A DNA stretch of 64,000 nt, taken from contig PBAX01000012.1 in NCBI GenBank assembly GCA_002716385.1, positions 1 through 64,000 on the forward strand, read 5' to 3'. The DNA comes from Phycisphaerae bacterium (GTDB taxonomy: Bacteria; Planctomycetota; Phycisphaerae; Phycisphaerales; SM1A02). Below are positions 9,057-17,665 of this stretch, piece after piece; position 1 is the first letter of the stretch; each line of letters begins with the position of its first letter. The translations under genes and the position numbers were made by a program. The notes beneath the pieces were generated by a model. The model searched no databases, had not been told where the DNA came from, and saw nothing but the letters and a program-made list of their open reading frames with translations.

Positions 9057-9866
9057 TCAGCTGGGCTTTCGCCGTTGCTTGAACAACCAGACCCAGAGTT
9101 CCTCCGAGCCATAGGCGTTGATCCAGGAATTGTGACCGACTCCCTCGTACTCGGTGTATCGAGGCGTACCACCGGCCTCTCGAAGCGCCTTGACCATGTC
9201 CCGGGAGTAGTGGGCAGGCACCACCTTGTCGGCATCACCATGGAAGACCCACATGGGGACCTTGTGAATGGCGGACGCATCCTCCAATTTCCATCCGCCA
9301 CAGACCGGTACCGCCGCCGCGAAGAAATCCGGACGCGCCGATACGGCTGCGAATGTCCCAAACCCCCCCATGGACTGACCGGTGATGTAGATTCGATCGG
9401 GATCGACTGCCTCTTGATCGACGAGAGCGTCAAGAAGTTCGAAGACGTATGGCATCCCATCACGGCGTATTGGAGCCCAGGAAAACTCGTCTGGCGGAAC
9501 CTTCGGTGCAAGGACGAAACACGGTGGGATATCAGCTCGCCCCAGAATCATTCGCGGGGCGTGCGTGGCTCCTCCTTTGCCATGCAGACAAAGCACCAGC
9601 GGATATCGACCGGCACTGTCGTCATCCACAGGCCGCCACAGTTCGTATTGAAGCTGATATCCGTCCAAGCAGCGATACTTCGCATCGATCTTGGAAGCTG
9701 CGGTCGAAACGGACGCTGGATCCGAATCAGACTTTCCGATCAGCTTTTCTGAAGATGCACAACCCTGCACGAGACACGCGAGCAGCACCAAGCACACGCT
9801 CGCAGGCAAGAAGGCGAGTAGAACCGACTTATCAACGGTTTTCGATCGGAACATAGGGCGCCGCAT
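9057..9866 (-). CDS. alpha/beta-hydrolase esterase lipoprotein (PHB depolymerase / feruloyl esterase-like)
   Basis: Predicted secreted hydrolase of 269 residues. The N-terminal hydrophobic stretch ends in LVQGC with Cys36, a plausible lipobox. The alpha/beta-hydrolase fold then shows an oxyanion region LCLHGKGG, the nucleophile elbow GQSMGG, an acid in HGDADKVVP and the catalytic His in GVGHNSW. This pattern resembles the predicted-peptidase/esterase group that includes PHB depolymerases and feruloyl esterases, and the true substrate cannot be told. The ATG at 9866 overlaps the end of the citrate synthase gene by 35 bases. ATG 9854 is an alternative. The overlap suggests cotranscription with gltA. 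Confidence 0.85.
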   Translation of the reverse strand: MRRPMFRSKTVDKSVLLAFLPASVCLVLLACLVQGCASSEKLIGKSDSDPASVSTAASKIDAKYRCLDGYQLQYELWRPVDDDSAGRYPLVLCLHGKGGATHAPRMILGRADIPPCFVLAPKVPPDEFSWAPIRRDGMPYVFELLDALVDQEAVDPDRIYITGQSMGGFGTFAAVSARPDFFAAAVPVCGGWKLEDASAIHKVPMWVFHGDADKVVPAHYSRDMVKALREAGGTPRYTEYEGVGHNSWINAYGSEELWVWLFKQRRKPS

Positions 9867-10986
9867 GTGGTCCGGTGTAGTTGCATCGTGGACGAATCAG
9901 ACGATTGTCCTGATGACGTTCCAGAGCATGGGCGGCCCAGCCGGCATTGCGAGCCATCGCGAAGACCGGCGTGAAGAGATCGATAGCCAGCCCCATCGAG
10001 TAGTAGGACGAAGCGGAGAAGAAATCGACATTCGGATGAATGCCCTTCGAGCCCACGGCGGCTTCCATGATCTCTTCGATCTTCCGACTCATCTCGAAGA
10101 GATGGTGGTTTCCGGTCTCCTCAGCGATCGTCTTGGCGAAGGTCTTCAGATACTTGGCACGAGGGTCGTAGGCCTTGTAGACACGGTGTCCGAAGCCAGG
10201 GACCTTTTCCTTGCGTTCGAGTCGACCATTGATGAATCCGTCCACCTTCTCGAGATCGCCGATCTCGTTGAGCATGTCCATCACTCGTTCATTGGCACCA
10301 CCATGCAACGGACCACGAAGTGTCCCGATGGCGGCCGTGACGGCGGAGTACATGTCGCTCTGGGTGCCGATGGCGACCATGGCGGCGAACGTGGAGGCGT
10401 TGATCCCGTGATCCGCATGGAGGATCAGGCAGACATCGAGCGCCCTGGCCGTCTGCTCGCCGGGCATTTCCCCATTGAGCATCATGAGGAAGTTGGTGGC
10501 GATGTTCAGATTGCGATCGGGATCAACGAGTGGGAGATCCCGACGATGACGATCGAATCCGGCGATGATGGCCGGACTCTTGGCCAGAATTCGAAGCGCC
10601 TTGCGTTCCTCGGCCTCGATTGACTGGTCATTGCATTCCTGATCCTCATGGGCCAGCGCGGACACCATCGTCCGTAGGACATGCATGGGCGAGGCCGTCT
10701 TGGGCGTCACCTTGATCATCTCCTTCAGTTCGTCGGAGAGCTCATAGTGGGACCGAATCTCGGATTCGAAGAACTGCAATTCGGCAGACGTGGGCAGACG
10801 ATCGAACAGGAGCAGGTAGCAGCATTCCTCGAATGTGGAGTTGCGGGCGAGATCGTCGATGTCGATCCCCACGTACTCAAGAACACCCTCCACGCCATCA
10901 ATGAATGACTTGGTTGAATCTCCGATGATGACACGGTCGAGACCCTTGTCAGTCACCATCGCCGGAGTGGCGGTCACGTCGGCCAT
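9832..10986 (-). CDS. gltA: citrate synthase (type II-like/short form)
   Basis: Condenses acetyl-CoA and oxaloacetate to enter the TCA cycle. 384 residues from ATG 10986, which has GGAAGG eight bases upstream. The longer frame to 11067 adds a non-conserved 27 residues and is rejected. Active-site landmarks are the LHADHGINAST motif with its catalytic His, GGANERVMDML, GFGHRVYK with the second His, and the Asp in the NVDFFSAS segment. A 2-methylcitrate synthase of the same family cannot be excluded, but no methylcitrate pathway genes are nearby. It is divergent from the rhomboid gene across 174 bases. Confidence 0.93.
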   Translation of the reverse strand: MADVTATPAMVTDKGLDRVIIGDSTKSFIDGVEGVLEYVGIDIDDLARNSTFEECCYLLLFDRLPTSAELQFFESEIRSHYELSDELKEMIKVTPKTASPMHVLRTMVSALAHEDQECNDQSIEAEERKALRILAKSPAIIAGFDRHRRDLPLVDPDRNLNIATNFLMMLNGEMPGEQTARALDVCLILHADHGINASTFAAMVAIGTQSDMYSAVTAAIGTLRGPLHGGANERVMDMLNEIGDLEKVDGFINGRLERKEKVPGFGHRVYKAYDPRAKYLKTFAKTIAEETGNHHLFEMSRKIEEIMEAAVGSKGIHPNVDFFSASSYYSMGLAIDLFTPVFAMARNAGWAAHALERHQDNRLIRPRCNYTGPHAAPYVPIENR

Positions 10987-11160
10987 GAGAATTGCCTTCC
11001 CTCGTAAAAAACTGGCATATTCAAATTGTATGTGCCCATGGGGAAACCCACCTCCACCATCGGGCACTCAAGCCCCCCATCATAGGCTTGTCGCAGTCAT
11101 TCTGCAATCCAATCTCATCCCCTGAAAGCCTCTGAGAAGGCCTCGACCTACACTCTCGGC

Positions 11161-12345
11161 ATGCTGATCCCCATTGGAACCGATCGGGCCCGAAGACGAC
11201 GCCCCAGAGTGACCGGGACCTTCATCGTCCTGAACATGCTGGTCTATCTCAGTGCGCTTGTCCTGGAAGCCAGCGGCGGCTCGAGTCTTGAAGCCTTCAT
11301 GGACAAGCTCTCGCTGAGCAATGCGGGCCTGAAGCAGGGTCACCTGTGGCAACTCATCACCTACCAGTTCGCACACAGCCCCAGTGATTTGTTCCATTTG
11401 GGTTTCAACATGCTCTTTCTCTGGATCTTCGGATCGGCGCTTGAGGATCGATTGGGCCATGTGAACTTCGCCCTCTTCCTGCTCATGGGGGGCGCTGTGG
11501 CCGGCGTTGCGCACACGATCGACTCTCTGTCCCCAGTCATCGGCGCCAGTGGCGCCGTATGTGCCGCCACAGGTGGCTTCCTGATCCTGTTCCCCATGGC
11601 AAGAATTCGAATCGTCTTCTTCTTCTTCCTCATTGGCATTTACATGATTCCAGCCATATGGCTCGTGGCATTTCAGATCCTTCTTGATCTGTTCGGCTGG
11701 CTCAATCCCGGCGAGCCGGTCGCCTACAGTGCACATCTCGCGGGCTACCTCTATGGATTCCTCTTCATAACGGGCCTGCTCCTGCTGCGAATCATCAAGT
11801 CCGATCAGCAGGATCTTCTCTACATCATCAAGCAGAGAAGAAGACGAGCCGAATACCGTCGAGTAGTCCAAGAATCCCAGACTGCGACCTTCACTCAACA
11901 GCGTGACAGCAAAGCACTTCCTCTTCTCTCCGAACCCGACAGGGATCCGGAGGAAACTCGCCAGCGGAATCAGGTGATCAAGCTCATCAGAACAAACGCC
12001 TTCGAGGAAGCGCAGGATCGATTCAGACGACTGCAGATCGACTATCCCGAGTCCGTTCTTCCCGAAGCGATGCAGCTTGAAATCGCCAATCGCATCCAGG
12101 CCGATGGCGATCGCGACACCGCCGCAGTGGCGTACGAAAGATTCCTGAAGCGGTATCCATCGTCAAGACAGGCTCCCGAGGTCCGGCTGCTTCTGGCCGT
12201 ACTGCTGATTCGATTCCTGAATCGATCCCAGGAGGCGATCCCCCTGCTTGAGAAAGCGACTCCTGACCTGATCTCGGAATCCCATCGAAGACTGGCCGAA
12301 AAACTCCTCGATGAAGCCGGTACGGCGAAGGAGCCCTCCCCATGA
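11161..12345 (+). CDS. rhomboid intramembrane serine protease with TPR-like C-terminal tail
   Basis: 394 residues. Residues about 15-220 form the rhomboid core. They have several membrane helices, the HLGFNMLFLWIFG helix, the nucleophile Ser130 in GASGAV and the partner His192 in YSAHLAGYLYG, so the Ser-His dyad is complete. A basic cytoplasmic linker (QRRRRAEYRR) leads to about 120 residues of helical repeats. These resemble TPR units (FEEAQDRFRRLQIDYPES, DTAAVAYERFLKRYPSS) and could bind partners or substrates. The stop overlaps the start of trpF as ATGA, so the two are translationally coupled although their functions are unrelated. Confidence 0.92.
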   Translation: MLIPIGTDRARRRRPRVTGTFIVLNMLVYLSALVLEASGGSSLEAFMDKLSLSNAGLKQGHLWQLITYQFAHSPSDLFHLGFNMLFLWIFGSALEDRLGHVNFALFLLMGGAVAGVAHTIDSLSPVIGASGAVCAATGGFLILFPMARIRIVFFFFLIGIYMIPAIWLVAFQILLDLFGWLNPGEPVAYSAHLAGYLYGFLFITGLLLLRIIKSDQQDLLYIIKQRRRRAEYRRVVQESQTATFTQQRDSKALPLLSEPDRDPEETRQRNQVIKLIRTNAFEEAQDRFRRLQIDYPESVLPEAMQLEIANRIQADGDRDTAAVAYERFLKRYPSSRQAPEVRLLLAVLLIRFLNRSQEAIPLLEKATPDLISESHRRLAEKLLDEAGTAKEPSP

Positions 12346-12971
12346 TCGCCGACAACTGGCCCGGCAGCGACGGGCAGACTCGAATCAAGATCTGCGGAAT
12401 TCAGGATCCTGAAATGGCCCATGTCGCCATCGATGCCGGTGCGTCGGCGATCGGAATGGTCAATCATCCCGCCTCACCAAGACATGTCGACGAGAAGACG
12501 ATCGCCCACATCAGGCAATCGATCCCCTCGTCCTTTCCTTCCGTCGAAGTGCTCGTAGACCCGTCTCTTGAAAAGCTCCGCGATACGAGGGGATGGGTAC
12601 AGCTCCATGGCGAAGAGTCCGAGGCACTCGTATCAGCCGCGTCGGGGCCGGTGATTCGCGGATTCTCGTTTTCACCTGAAGCCGTACGGAGATGGAATGA
12701 ATGCGAGGCGGTCTCCATCCTTCTGATCGACGGTCCCGGCAAGGGCGCAGGCGAACGCTTCGATCATGATCAACTGCTTGAACTCAAGGACAGCGTCGAC
12801 AAGCCACTGGTCATAGCCGGTGGGCTCTGCCCGGAAACCGTCGGCGACGTGATTCGTCTGCTGAAACCCTGGGGCGTGGACGTGAGCAGCGGAGTCGAGT
12901 CCGAACGAGGCCAGAAGGATCCCGATCTCATCAGGGCGTTCTGCGATGCCGTTCGAGCCGGGAATTCCTGA
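12342..12971 (+). CDS. trpF: phosphoribosylanthranilate isomerase
   Basis: Tryptophan pathway enzyme catalysing the Amadori rearrangement of N-(5-phosphoribosyl)anthranilate to CdRP. 209 residues form a TIM barrel. The general base Cys lies in RIKICGIQD, the general acid Asp in LLIDGPGKG, and the phosphate-binding ends are AGGLCPETV and GVDVSSGVES. The start overlaps the rhomboid stop (ATGA). The gene is convergent with moaC with no spacer. Another candidate Trp gene, trpG, lies about 4 kb away on the other strand, so the pathway is dispersed. Confidence 0.95.
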   Translation: MIADNWPGSDGQTRIKICGIQDPEMAHVAIDAGASAIGMVNHPASPRHVDEKTIAHIRQSIPSSFPSVEVLVDPSLEKLRDTRGWVQLHGEESEALVSAASGPVIRGFSFSPEAVRRWNECEAVSILLIDGPGKGAGERFDHDQLLELKDSVDKPLVIAGGLCPETVGDVIRLLKPWGVDVSSGVESERGQKDPDLIRAFCDAVRAGNS

Positions 12972-13433
12972 TCAGACCGGCGTCTTTTCCTTGGAGACCA
13001 GCCGGACACCCTCGATTCGCAGCGATCGATCCACCGCCTTGGTCATGTCGTAGAGCGTCAACGCAGCCACCGACACCGCAGTCAGCGCCTCCATCTCGAC
13101 ACCAGTGCGAGCAACCACGGTTACAGACGACTGGATGCGAACACGTTCCGGATCCGTTCGGTCGAATTCAACGACAACCTGATCAAGCGGCAAGCCATGG
13201 CAAAGTGGTATGAGTCGATCACAGTCCTTGGCCGCCTGAATCCCGGCTATGCGAGCGGTCGCCAATGCCTCGCCCTTGGGCATCTGACCGTCCATGAGCT
13301 GATCAAGTGTCGCCGAGGCCGCCACGAAGAATCCTTCGGCAATCGCGACTCGATGAACAACCGGCTTGGAAGATGTGTCGACCATTGAGATGCGTCCGTT
13401 CTCATCGACATGACTGAGGGAATGGTTGGTCAT
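12972..13433 (-). CDS. moaC: cyclic pyranopterin monophosphate synthase
   Basis: Second step of molybdenum cofactor synthesis, forming cPMP from 3',8-cyclo-GTP with MoaA. The 153 residues carry the hallmarks LIPLCHGLPL, GVEMEALTAVSVAALTLYDM and the catalytic Lys in TKAVDR. The ATG overlaps the stop of the amidohydrolase gene (ATGA). About 2.4 kb away lies a probable molybdenum-cofactor enzyme (the sulfite-oxidase-like gene), which would be one user of the cofactor. Confidence 0.95.
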   Translation of the reverse strand: MTNHSLSHVDENGRISMVDTSSKPVVHRVAIAEGFFVAASATLDQLMDGQMPKGEALATARIAGIQAAKDCDRLIPLCHGLPLDQVVVEFDRTDPERVRIQSSVTVVARTGVEMEALTAVSVAALTLYDMTKAVDRSLRIEGVRLVSKEKTPV

Positions 13434-15013
13434 GATGAGTGCTCCTCTGCAGGCAGGTTCCCGAAAGCCAGTCGACCATCGACGACGGTCGCCACGATTG
13501 ATGGTCGCTCATGAGACCAGTCCACGTCAAAGGGATTGCGATCCCAGACGACGAAATCTGCCTTGCGACCAGGCTCCAGAACGCCGACATGGTCGAGCCC
13601 GGCCGCTTCGGCCGCAAGGACCGTATAGCCTCGCAAGGCCTCCTCGACGCCGATTGCCTCCTCTTGATGAAACGGCTTGCCCTCGACATCCTTTGCCGTA
13701 ATGGCGGCTGCCATACCGGCAATGGGATCCACGCTCACGATCGGCCAGTCGGAACCAAATGCCAATCGCACACCAAGACCACTCACGGTCGCCATGGGAA
13801 GCAGACTGCCTGTTCGCTCCGGACCAAGTGCCACTGCCGCATAGACAGCGTCATCCGCCCGATGAAGAGGCTGAACCGACAATCGGAGATCGGGACGTTC
13901 CGACAAGGCCTCCACTATCCGAGGCGTCATCACCTCCGCATGCTCGATGGTCGCGCGGCAATTGTCAGGGAGATCCTGGATGGCTTCGATCGCGGCGAGC
14001 ACCGCAGCATCTCCAATGGCGTGCATCACCGGGGCGAAACCGAGCGACACGACCTGTTCGACCCATTCGTCCAATCTGTCCTCGAGAAGATGTTCCATGC
14101 AGCTGCCGCAATTGCCCGGGTCATCCGCATAGGGCGACAACAATCGGGCTGTTCGTGAGCCGAGGGTTCCATCGAGGAACGACTTGCATCCCGTGATCCT
14201 GAACCAGTCATCCCTGGGCATCTGCTCGGTCCATTCCAGATCGAGCGGCAAGGTCCGATCCAGGACGACCGCCGACATTCGAATCCCCGGGGACTCGCAA
14301 TGATGATCCAGAAACAACCCGAGCAGATCACGCTTGTATTCCATCGTTCGAACCGCCGTGATGCCAAGCGAAAGACAGTGCGAGGTCGCTGTCTCGATGG
14401 CCTTGGCTCGAATATGTTCCGGAAGCTCGGGAATTCTGGGATTGAGATGATGCCAGGCGGCCGCTTCCTGCAGAAGCCCGGTCGGCTTGCCATGGATATC
14501 CCGAACAACATGCCCTCCCTCGGCCAGGAGCGTCTCGTCATCGGGGAGATCCAGCAGATCCATGACCACATCGTTCACCAACGCCGAGTGCATATCCATT
14601 CGCCAGCAGACCACGGGACGATCACCGCAACCGGACAACCATGAACTGTCGGGAACGATCGGAGGATCCCAGCGATTCTCCGACCAGCCGGTTGCCACCA
14701 GCCATCTGTCGGGCTCAAGGGATTCATGCTCGACAAGCACACGTTTCCTGAACTCATCCGGACTCGAAACGTCACTCAGATCCAGCGTCTGGAGTGATTC
14801 GCCCCCCATCAGAAAGTGCAGATGGGCATCGATCAATCCAGGCGTCACGAATCTCCCTGCGAGGTCGATGCCGTCGGCATCGCCCGAGGAAGCCTCCACC
14901 GAGGCGATCGAGCCGTCCTGGATGCGCATTCCTGTCGCCCATGGACGCTCGGAGTGCCCGGTCCAGATCTTCGCGTTTGCTATGGCCCAGTCTGCATTCA
15001 TGATCGCCATCAT
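13430..15013 (-). CDS. amidohydrolase family 3 protein (YtcJ-like)
   Basis: 527 residues of a metal-dependent amidohydrolase. The N-terminal composite beta domain holds ANAKIWTG. The metal-binding HxH is in GLIDAHLHFL, further ligands are likely in HAIGDAA and IEHAEV, and a late Asp is in FGSDWPIV. The C-terminus returns to the beta domain (GRKADFVVWDRNPF). Family members hydrolyse diverse C-N bonds and the substrate cannot be predicted. No signal peptide is obvious, so it is probably cytosolic. The start may be ATG 15013, 15010 or 15001. It overlaps and probably cotranscribes with moaC. Confidence 0.88.
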   Translation of the reverse strand: MMAIMNADWAIANAKIWTGHSERPWATGMRIQDGSIASVEASSGDADGIDLAGRFVTPGLIDAHLHFLMGGESLQTLDLSDVSSPDEFRKRVLVEHESLEPDRWLVATGWSENRWDPPIVPDSSWLSGCGDRPVVCWRMDMHSALVNDVVMDLLDLPDDETLLAEGGHVVRDIHGKPTGLLQEAAAWHHLNPRIPELPEHIRAKAIETATSHCLSLGITAVRTMEYKRDLLGLFLDHHCESPGIRMSAVVLDRTLPLDLEWTEQMPRDDWFRITGCKSFLDGTLGSRTARLLSPYADDPGNCGSCMEHLLEDRLDEWVEQVVSLGFAPVMHAIGDAAVLAAIEAIQDLPDNCRATIEHAEVMTPRIVEALSERPDLRLSVQPLHRADDAVYAAVALGPERTGSLLPMATVSGLGVRLAFGSDWPIVSVDPIAGMAAAITAKDVEGKPFHQEEAIGVEEALRGYTVLAAEAAGLDHVGVLEPGRKADFVVWDRNPFDVDWSHERPSIVATVVDGRLAFGNLPAEEHSS

Positions 15014-15087
15014 CCCTTCAAGCGCCTATGCTATTGACTGTAACTCAGGAAGTCCCGACACCCCCCTCTCTTCCAGACCTGAAAACA

Positions 15088-15792
15088 ATGACATCCTCAC
15101 CAAAGATCATCCTCACCTGCCTGATTGCCGCCCTCGTGCTGCAAGGCTGCGACGACACCCCCTCCATTCCCAAGCCCGACCCGGTGGAAGAGGCGACCGC
15201 ATTGCCAGGGCAGCCGACCAGGCCCACACTTCCAACGCCCGGGACCAGCCGCATACAGTCCTCCAGAGAGGCCGCCTCCAAACCAGCCGAGGATTCGCCC
15301 ACCCCACCGACGGATCCTTCACGAGCGGAGTTCGCCGGCCTCAGGGGCCCCATTCCGGCCACATGGAAATGGGAACCACCAAGACACCACTTCAGAGCCG
15401 CACAATGGGTCGTACCCGGCCGGGACGGCGGGGAACCGGCCGAACTGGTCGTGACCACCTTTCCCGAGGCGAGCGGCAACACGATCCAGAACAACATCGA
15501 GAGATGGAAGCAGCAGTTCCGATCGACTCAGGGAGGCCCGCCACAGCCGGTTGTCGAGTCGAAGGTCGTAAACGGACTTTCGGTCACACTGGTCGATCTC
15601 GAAGGTGAATATCTTGGAATGGGTGGTGGCTTCCACAAGGTCGACTATCGCATGATCGTGAGCATCGTTGAAACGGTTGATCGCTCTGTCTTCATCAAGC
15701 TTCTGGGACCAGAGTCGACCGTCGCAGCCAATCGAAACGGCTACATGGATCTTATCGACAATCTGAATGTCATGGCCATGCGCTCGAACTGA
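15088..15792 (+). CDS. lipoprotein of unknown function
   Basis: 234 residues from ATG 15088. The frame extends to 15028, but the internal start opens a standard lipoprotein signal (hydrophobic run ending LVLQGC, Cys21). A Pro/Thr-rich linker of about 60 residues follows, then a compact globular region of about 150 residues containing VPGRDGGEPAELVVTTFP. The globular part resembles small exported beta-sandwich domains seen in planctomycete proteins, but I cannot name a family. It is convergent with the sulfite-oxidase-like gene. Confidence 0.75.
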   Translation: MTSSPKIILTCLIAALVLQGCDDTPSIPKPDPVEEATALPGQPTRPTLPTPGTSRIQSSREAASKPAEDSPTPPTDPSRAEFAGLRGPIPATWKWEPPRHHFRAAQWVVPGRDGGEPAELVVTTFPEASGNTIQNNIERWKQQFRSTQGGPPQPVVESKVVNGLSVTLVDLEGEYLGMGGGFHKVDYRMIVSIVETVDRSVFIKLLGPESTVAANRNGYMDLIDNLNVMAMRSN

Positions 15793-15810
15793 TCAGCACA
15801 CAGTCTCGGG

Positions 15811-16452
15811 TTACCATCCACTGCGTTCCTCGAGCCATGGATTCCCTTCATTGTGGTAGCCATTGAGCTCCCAGAACCCAGGCCGATCCTCGGCCGCCAG
15901 TTCAATCCGCCGTATCCACTTTGCGCCTTTCCAGGAATATCTCTGTGGAACGACGGTCCGCACAGGCCCCCCATGATCAGCTGTCAGAGGATGCCCGTCA
16001 TGCGACCATGCAAGAAGACAGTCCTCCGCGGTGAACGCCTCCAAGGGGAGATTGGTGGTCCACTTTCCATCAGGGTCCGATTGGGCATGCTGAATGACAA
16101 AGCGTGCATCGGCGGACGGAGCCACCAGATCGATCAGAGCGCTGGTGGATACGCCTACGAATCGATTGTCCAGACGCGACCATCTGGTGACGCAATGGAT
16201 GTCGCAGAGAACCTCCACCTGAGGCAGCTGCATCAACGCGTCCCAGTCGAGTCTCACTGGATGCTTGCAAAGCCCATCGATGGTCAGCTCCCACGACGCC
16301 TTTTCAAGCTCGGGGACTTCACCGAAGTGGAGCACCGGCCATTTGCTGGTCAATGTCTGACCCGGGGGCGTACGGGCAGCCTCGTCACCGTCCCCCCGCA
16401 GCGTGTCGGGACTGATGATCAACGGCCTGATGCGTGTTTCATCCATGCTCAT
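15811..16452 (-). CDS. cytosolic sulfite-oxidase-like molybdopterin oxidoreductase
   Basis: 213 residues of the oxidoreductase molybdopterin-binding (SUOX/MsrP) fold. The molybdenum-ligating cysteine is Cys87 in DIHCVTRWS. Further family landmarks are LDWDALMQLPQ, LAWSHDGHPLTADHGGPVR and the basic segment RYSWKGAKWIRRIEL. The enzyme lacks a Tat signal, a heme domain and a dimerisation domain. This fits the short cytosolic sulfite-oxidase-like group whose substrate is unsettled. The ATG at 16452 overlaps the previous gene's stop (ATGA). moaC nearby supplies a step of its cofactor synthesis. Confidence 0.9.
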   Translation of the reverse strand: MSMDETRIRPLIISPDTLRGDGDEAARTPPGQTLTSKWPVLHFGEVPELEKASWELTIDGLCKHPVRLDWDALMQLPQVEVLCDIHCVTRWSRLDNRFVGVSTSALIDLVAPSADARFVIQHAQSDPDGKWTTNLPLEAFTAEDCLLAWSHDGHPLTADHGGPVRTVVPQRYSWKGAKWIRRIELAAEDRPGFWELNGYHNEGNPWLEERSGW

Positions 16453-16853
16453 CCAGCGGAAGAAGGATGAAAGGTCATCCCTGACTCGACATGGAAATTG
16501 ATGAATTCACCGAGCTTGCACTTGTCGAAGTCCGATTCCTGATCCACGCGGACCGATAGAGGAATGGCCGATCTCACCAGCACCACCCCGTCCTCATCGC
16601 GTCCAATGACACGACCGGCGACGATTCTGGGCTCTCCCTCCAGGGGCTCAATGAATGCGCCTCCTCCGACCGCCTGATGAACCTTGAGAGCGGTTGCATG
16701 CGCAGTCCCGACAATCCGGTTGCCTACCATCTTCGAATCGATCGATCCCTCGAGCGAGAAGTGCAGTTCATATCTGTTTCCCGGGGGATGCAGGACGACC
16801 GAATCGGAATCGGCTGCCTTGACGATCGACTCGAACTGTACTGATGGCGTCAT
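16449..16853 (-). CDS. conserved-looking small protein of unknown function
   Basis: 134 residues from ATG 16853, with GGAG seven bases upstream. The frame runs to 16976, but the extra part looks non-coding. The chain is beta-rich with no signal peptide. It has two halves separated by a Gly-rich turn (HQAVGGGAFIEPL) and several short strands such as GRVIGRDEDGVVLVRSAIPLS. It reads like a small beta-barrel or OB-like domain, and no family is recognised. Its stop overlaps the sulfite-oxidase-like start, so it may assist that enzyme, which is inference from coupling only. Confidence 0.7.
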   Translation of the reverse strand: MTPSVQFESIVKAADSDSVVLHPPGNRYELHFSLEGSIDSKMVGNRIVGTAHATALKVHQAVGGGAFIEPLEGEPRIVAGRVIGRDEDGVVLVRSAIPLSVRVDQESDFDKCKLGEFINFHVESGMTFHPSSAG

Positions 16854-17013
16854 AGCAAATCTCCTCATGAAAGTGCACCGTACCTCGACATGAGCAGCTT
16901 GGCCACAACTGGATGACGTAGAGGCTACGGCACCACGAAAAATGGCCTCTTGCAAATATCGTGTCCGATGCCGCATTCATGACGGAACGATCGGAAGTCG
17001 CCGAATGCCTACT

Positions 17014-17625
17014 TCAGGAATCGACTCTCTGATTGGTGAAGTCGAGGAAATTGCCCAGAAGCGTCGGACCTCGAGTGGTCAGAAAACTCTCGGGATGGAA
17101 CTGAACCCCCACGAGTGGCGGCTTGTCTCCCGAAGGAATACCGTCTCGCCAGCGAAGCCCCATGATGTCACCATCCTTCGTCCAGGCGGTCACCTCCATG
17201 TCGGGCTGCAGGCTTTCACGCCGAACGACAAGGGAGTGATACCTGGTTGCTTCGAACGGATTGGGCAGATCTTGAAAAAGGCCACGTCCATCGTGATGGA
17301 TCATCGACGTCTTCCCATGCATCGGCTGCTGATGCTGAATGACTTCCATGCCATGAACATCCGCGATGGCCTGATGACCGAGACACACACCGAGGATGGG
17401 GATTCGCCCCGTGAAATGACGTATGAGATCTCGACAGATGCCCGTCTCTTCTGGTGTGCACGGACCGGGCGAGATCACCAGATGGGTCGGCTTCATCGCC
17501 TCAGCCTCATCGAGACCTATCTGATCGTTTCGCCTGACCTCCATGGGTAGATCCGGAGCAATTGCCCCCATCCCGTGGACCAGATTCCATGTAAACGAGT
17601 CGTAGTTGTCGATCAGCAGAAGCAT
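17014..17625 (-). CDS. trpG: anthranilate / aminodeoxychorismate synthase glutaminase subunit
   Basis: Class I glutamine amidotransferase of 203 residues. It releases ammonia from glutamine for the chorismate-using subunit TrpE or PabB. MLLLIDNYDSFTWNL is the family N-terminus, SPGPCTPEE and the nucleophile Cys81 in GVCLGHQ follow, and the catalytic His-Glu is in VQFHPESFLT. The partner synthase subunit is not in the window, so a choice between TrpG, PabA or a shared subunit cannot be made. It is followed on the same strand by no related gene. Confidence 0.92.
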   Translation of the reverse strand: MLLLIDNYDSFTWNLVHGMGAIAPDLPMEVRRNDQIGLDEAEAMKPTHLVISPGPCTPEETGICRDLIRHFTGRIPILGVCLGHQAIADVHGMEVIQHQQPMHGKTSMIHHDGRGLFQDLPNPFEATRYHSLVVRRESLQPDMEVTAWTKDGDIMGLRWRDGIPSGDKPPLVGVQFHPESFLTTRGPTLLGNFLDFTNQRVDS

Positions 17626-17665
17626 GTCGATCGATCATACCCCGACGGGCAGTCGCCAGTGAGGT

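Noticed and set aside
11080-11898. 272-residue minus-strand frame opposite the rhomboid gene
   Set aside because: Glu/Gln-rich artefact of complementing hydrophobic codons. The rhomboid dyad is clear on the other strand.
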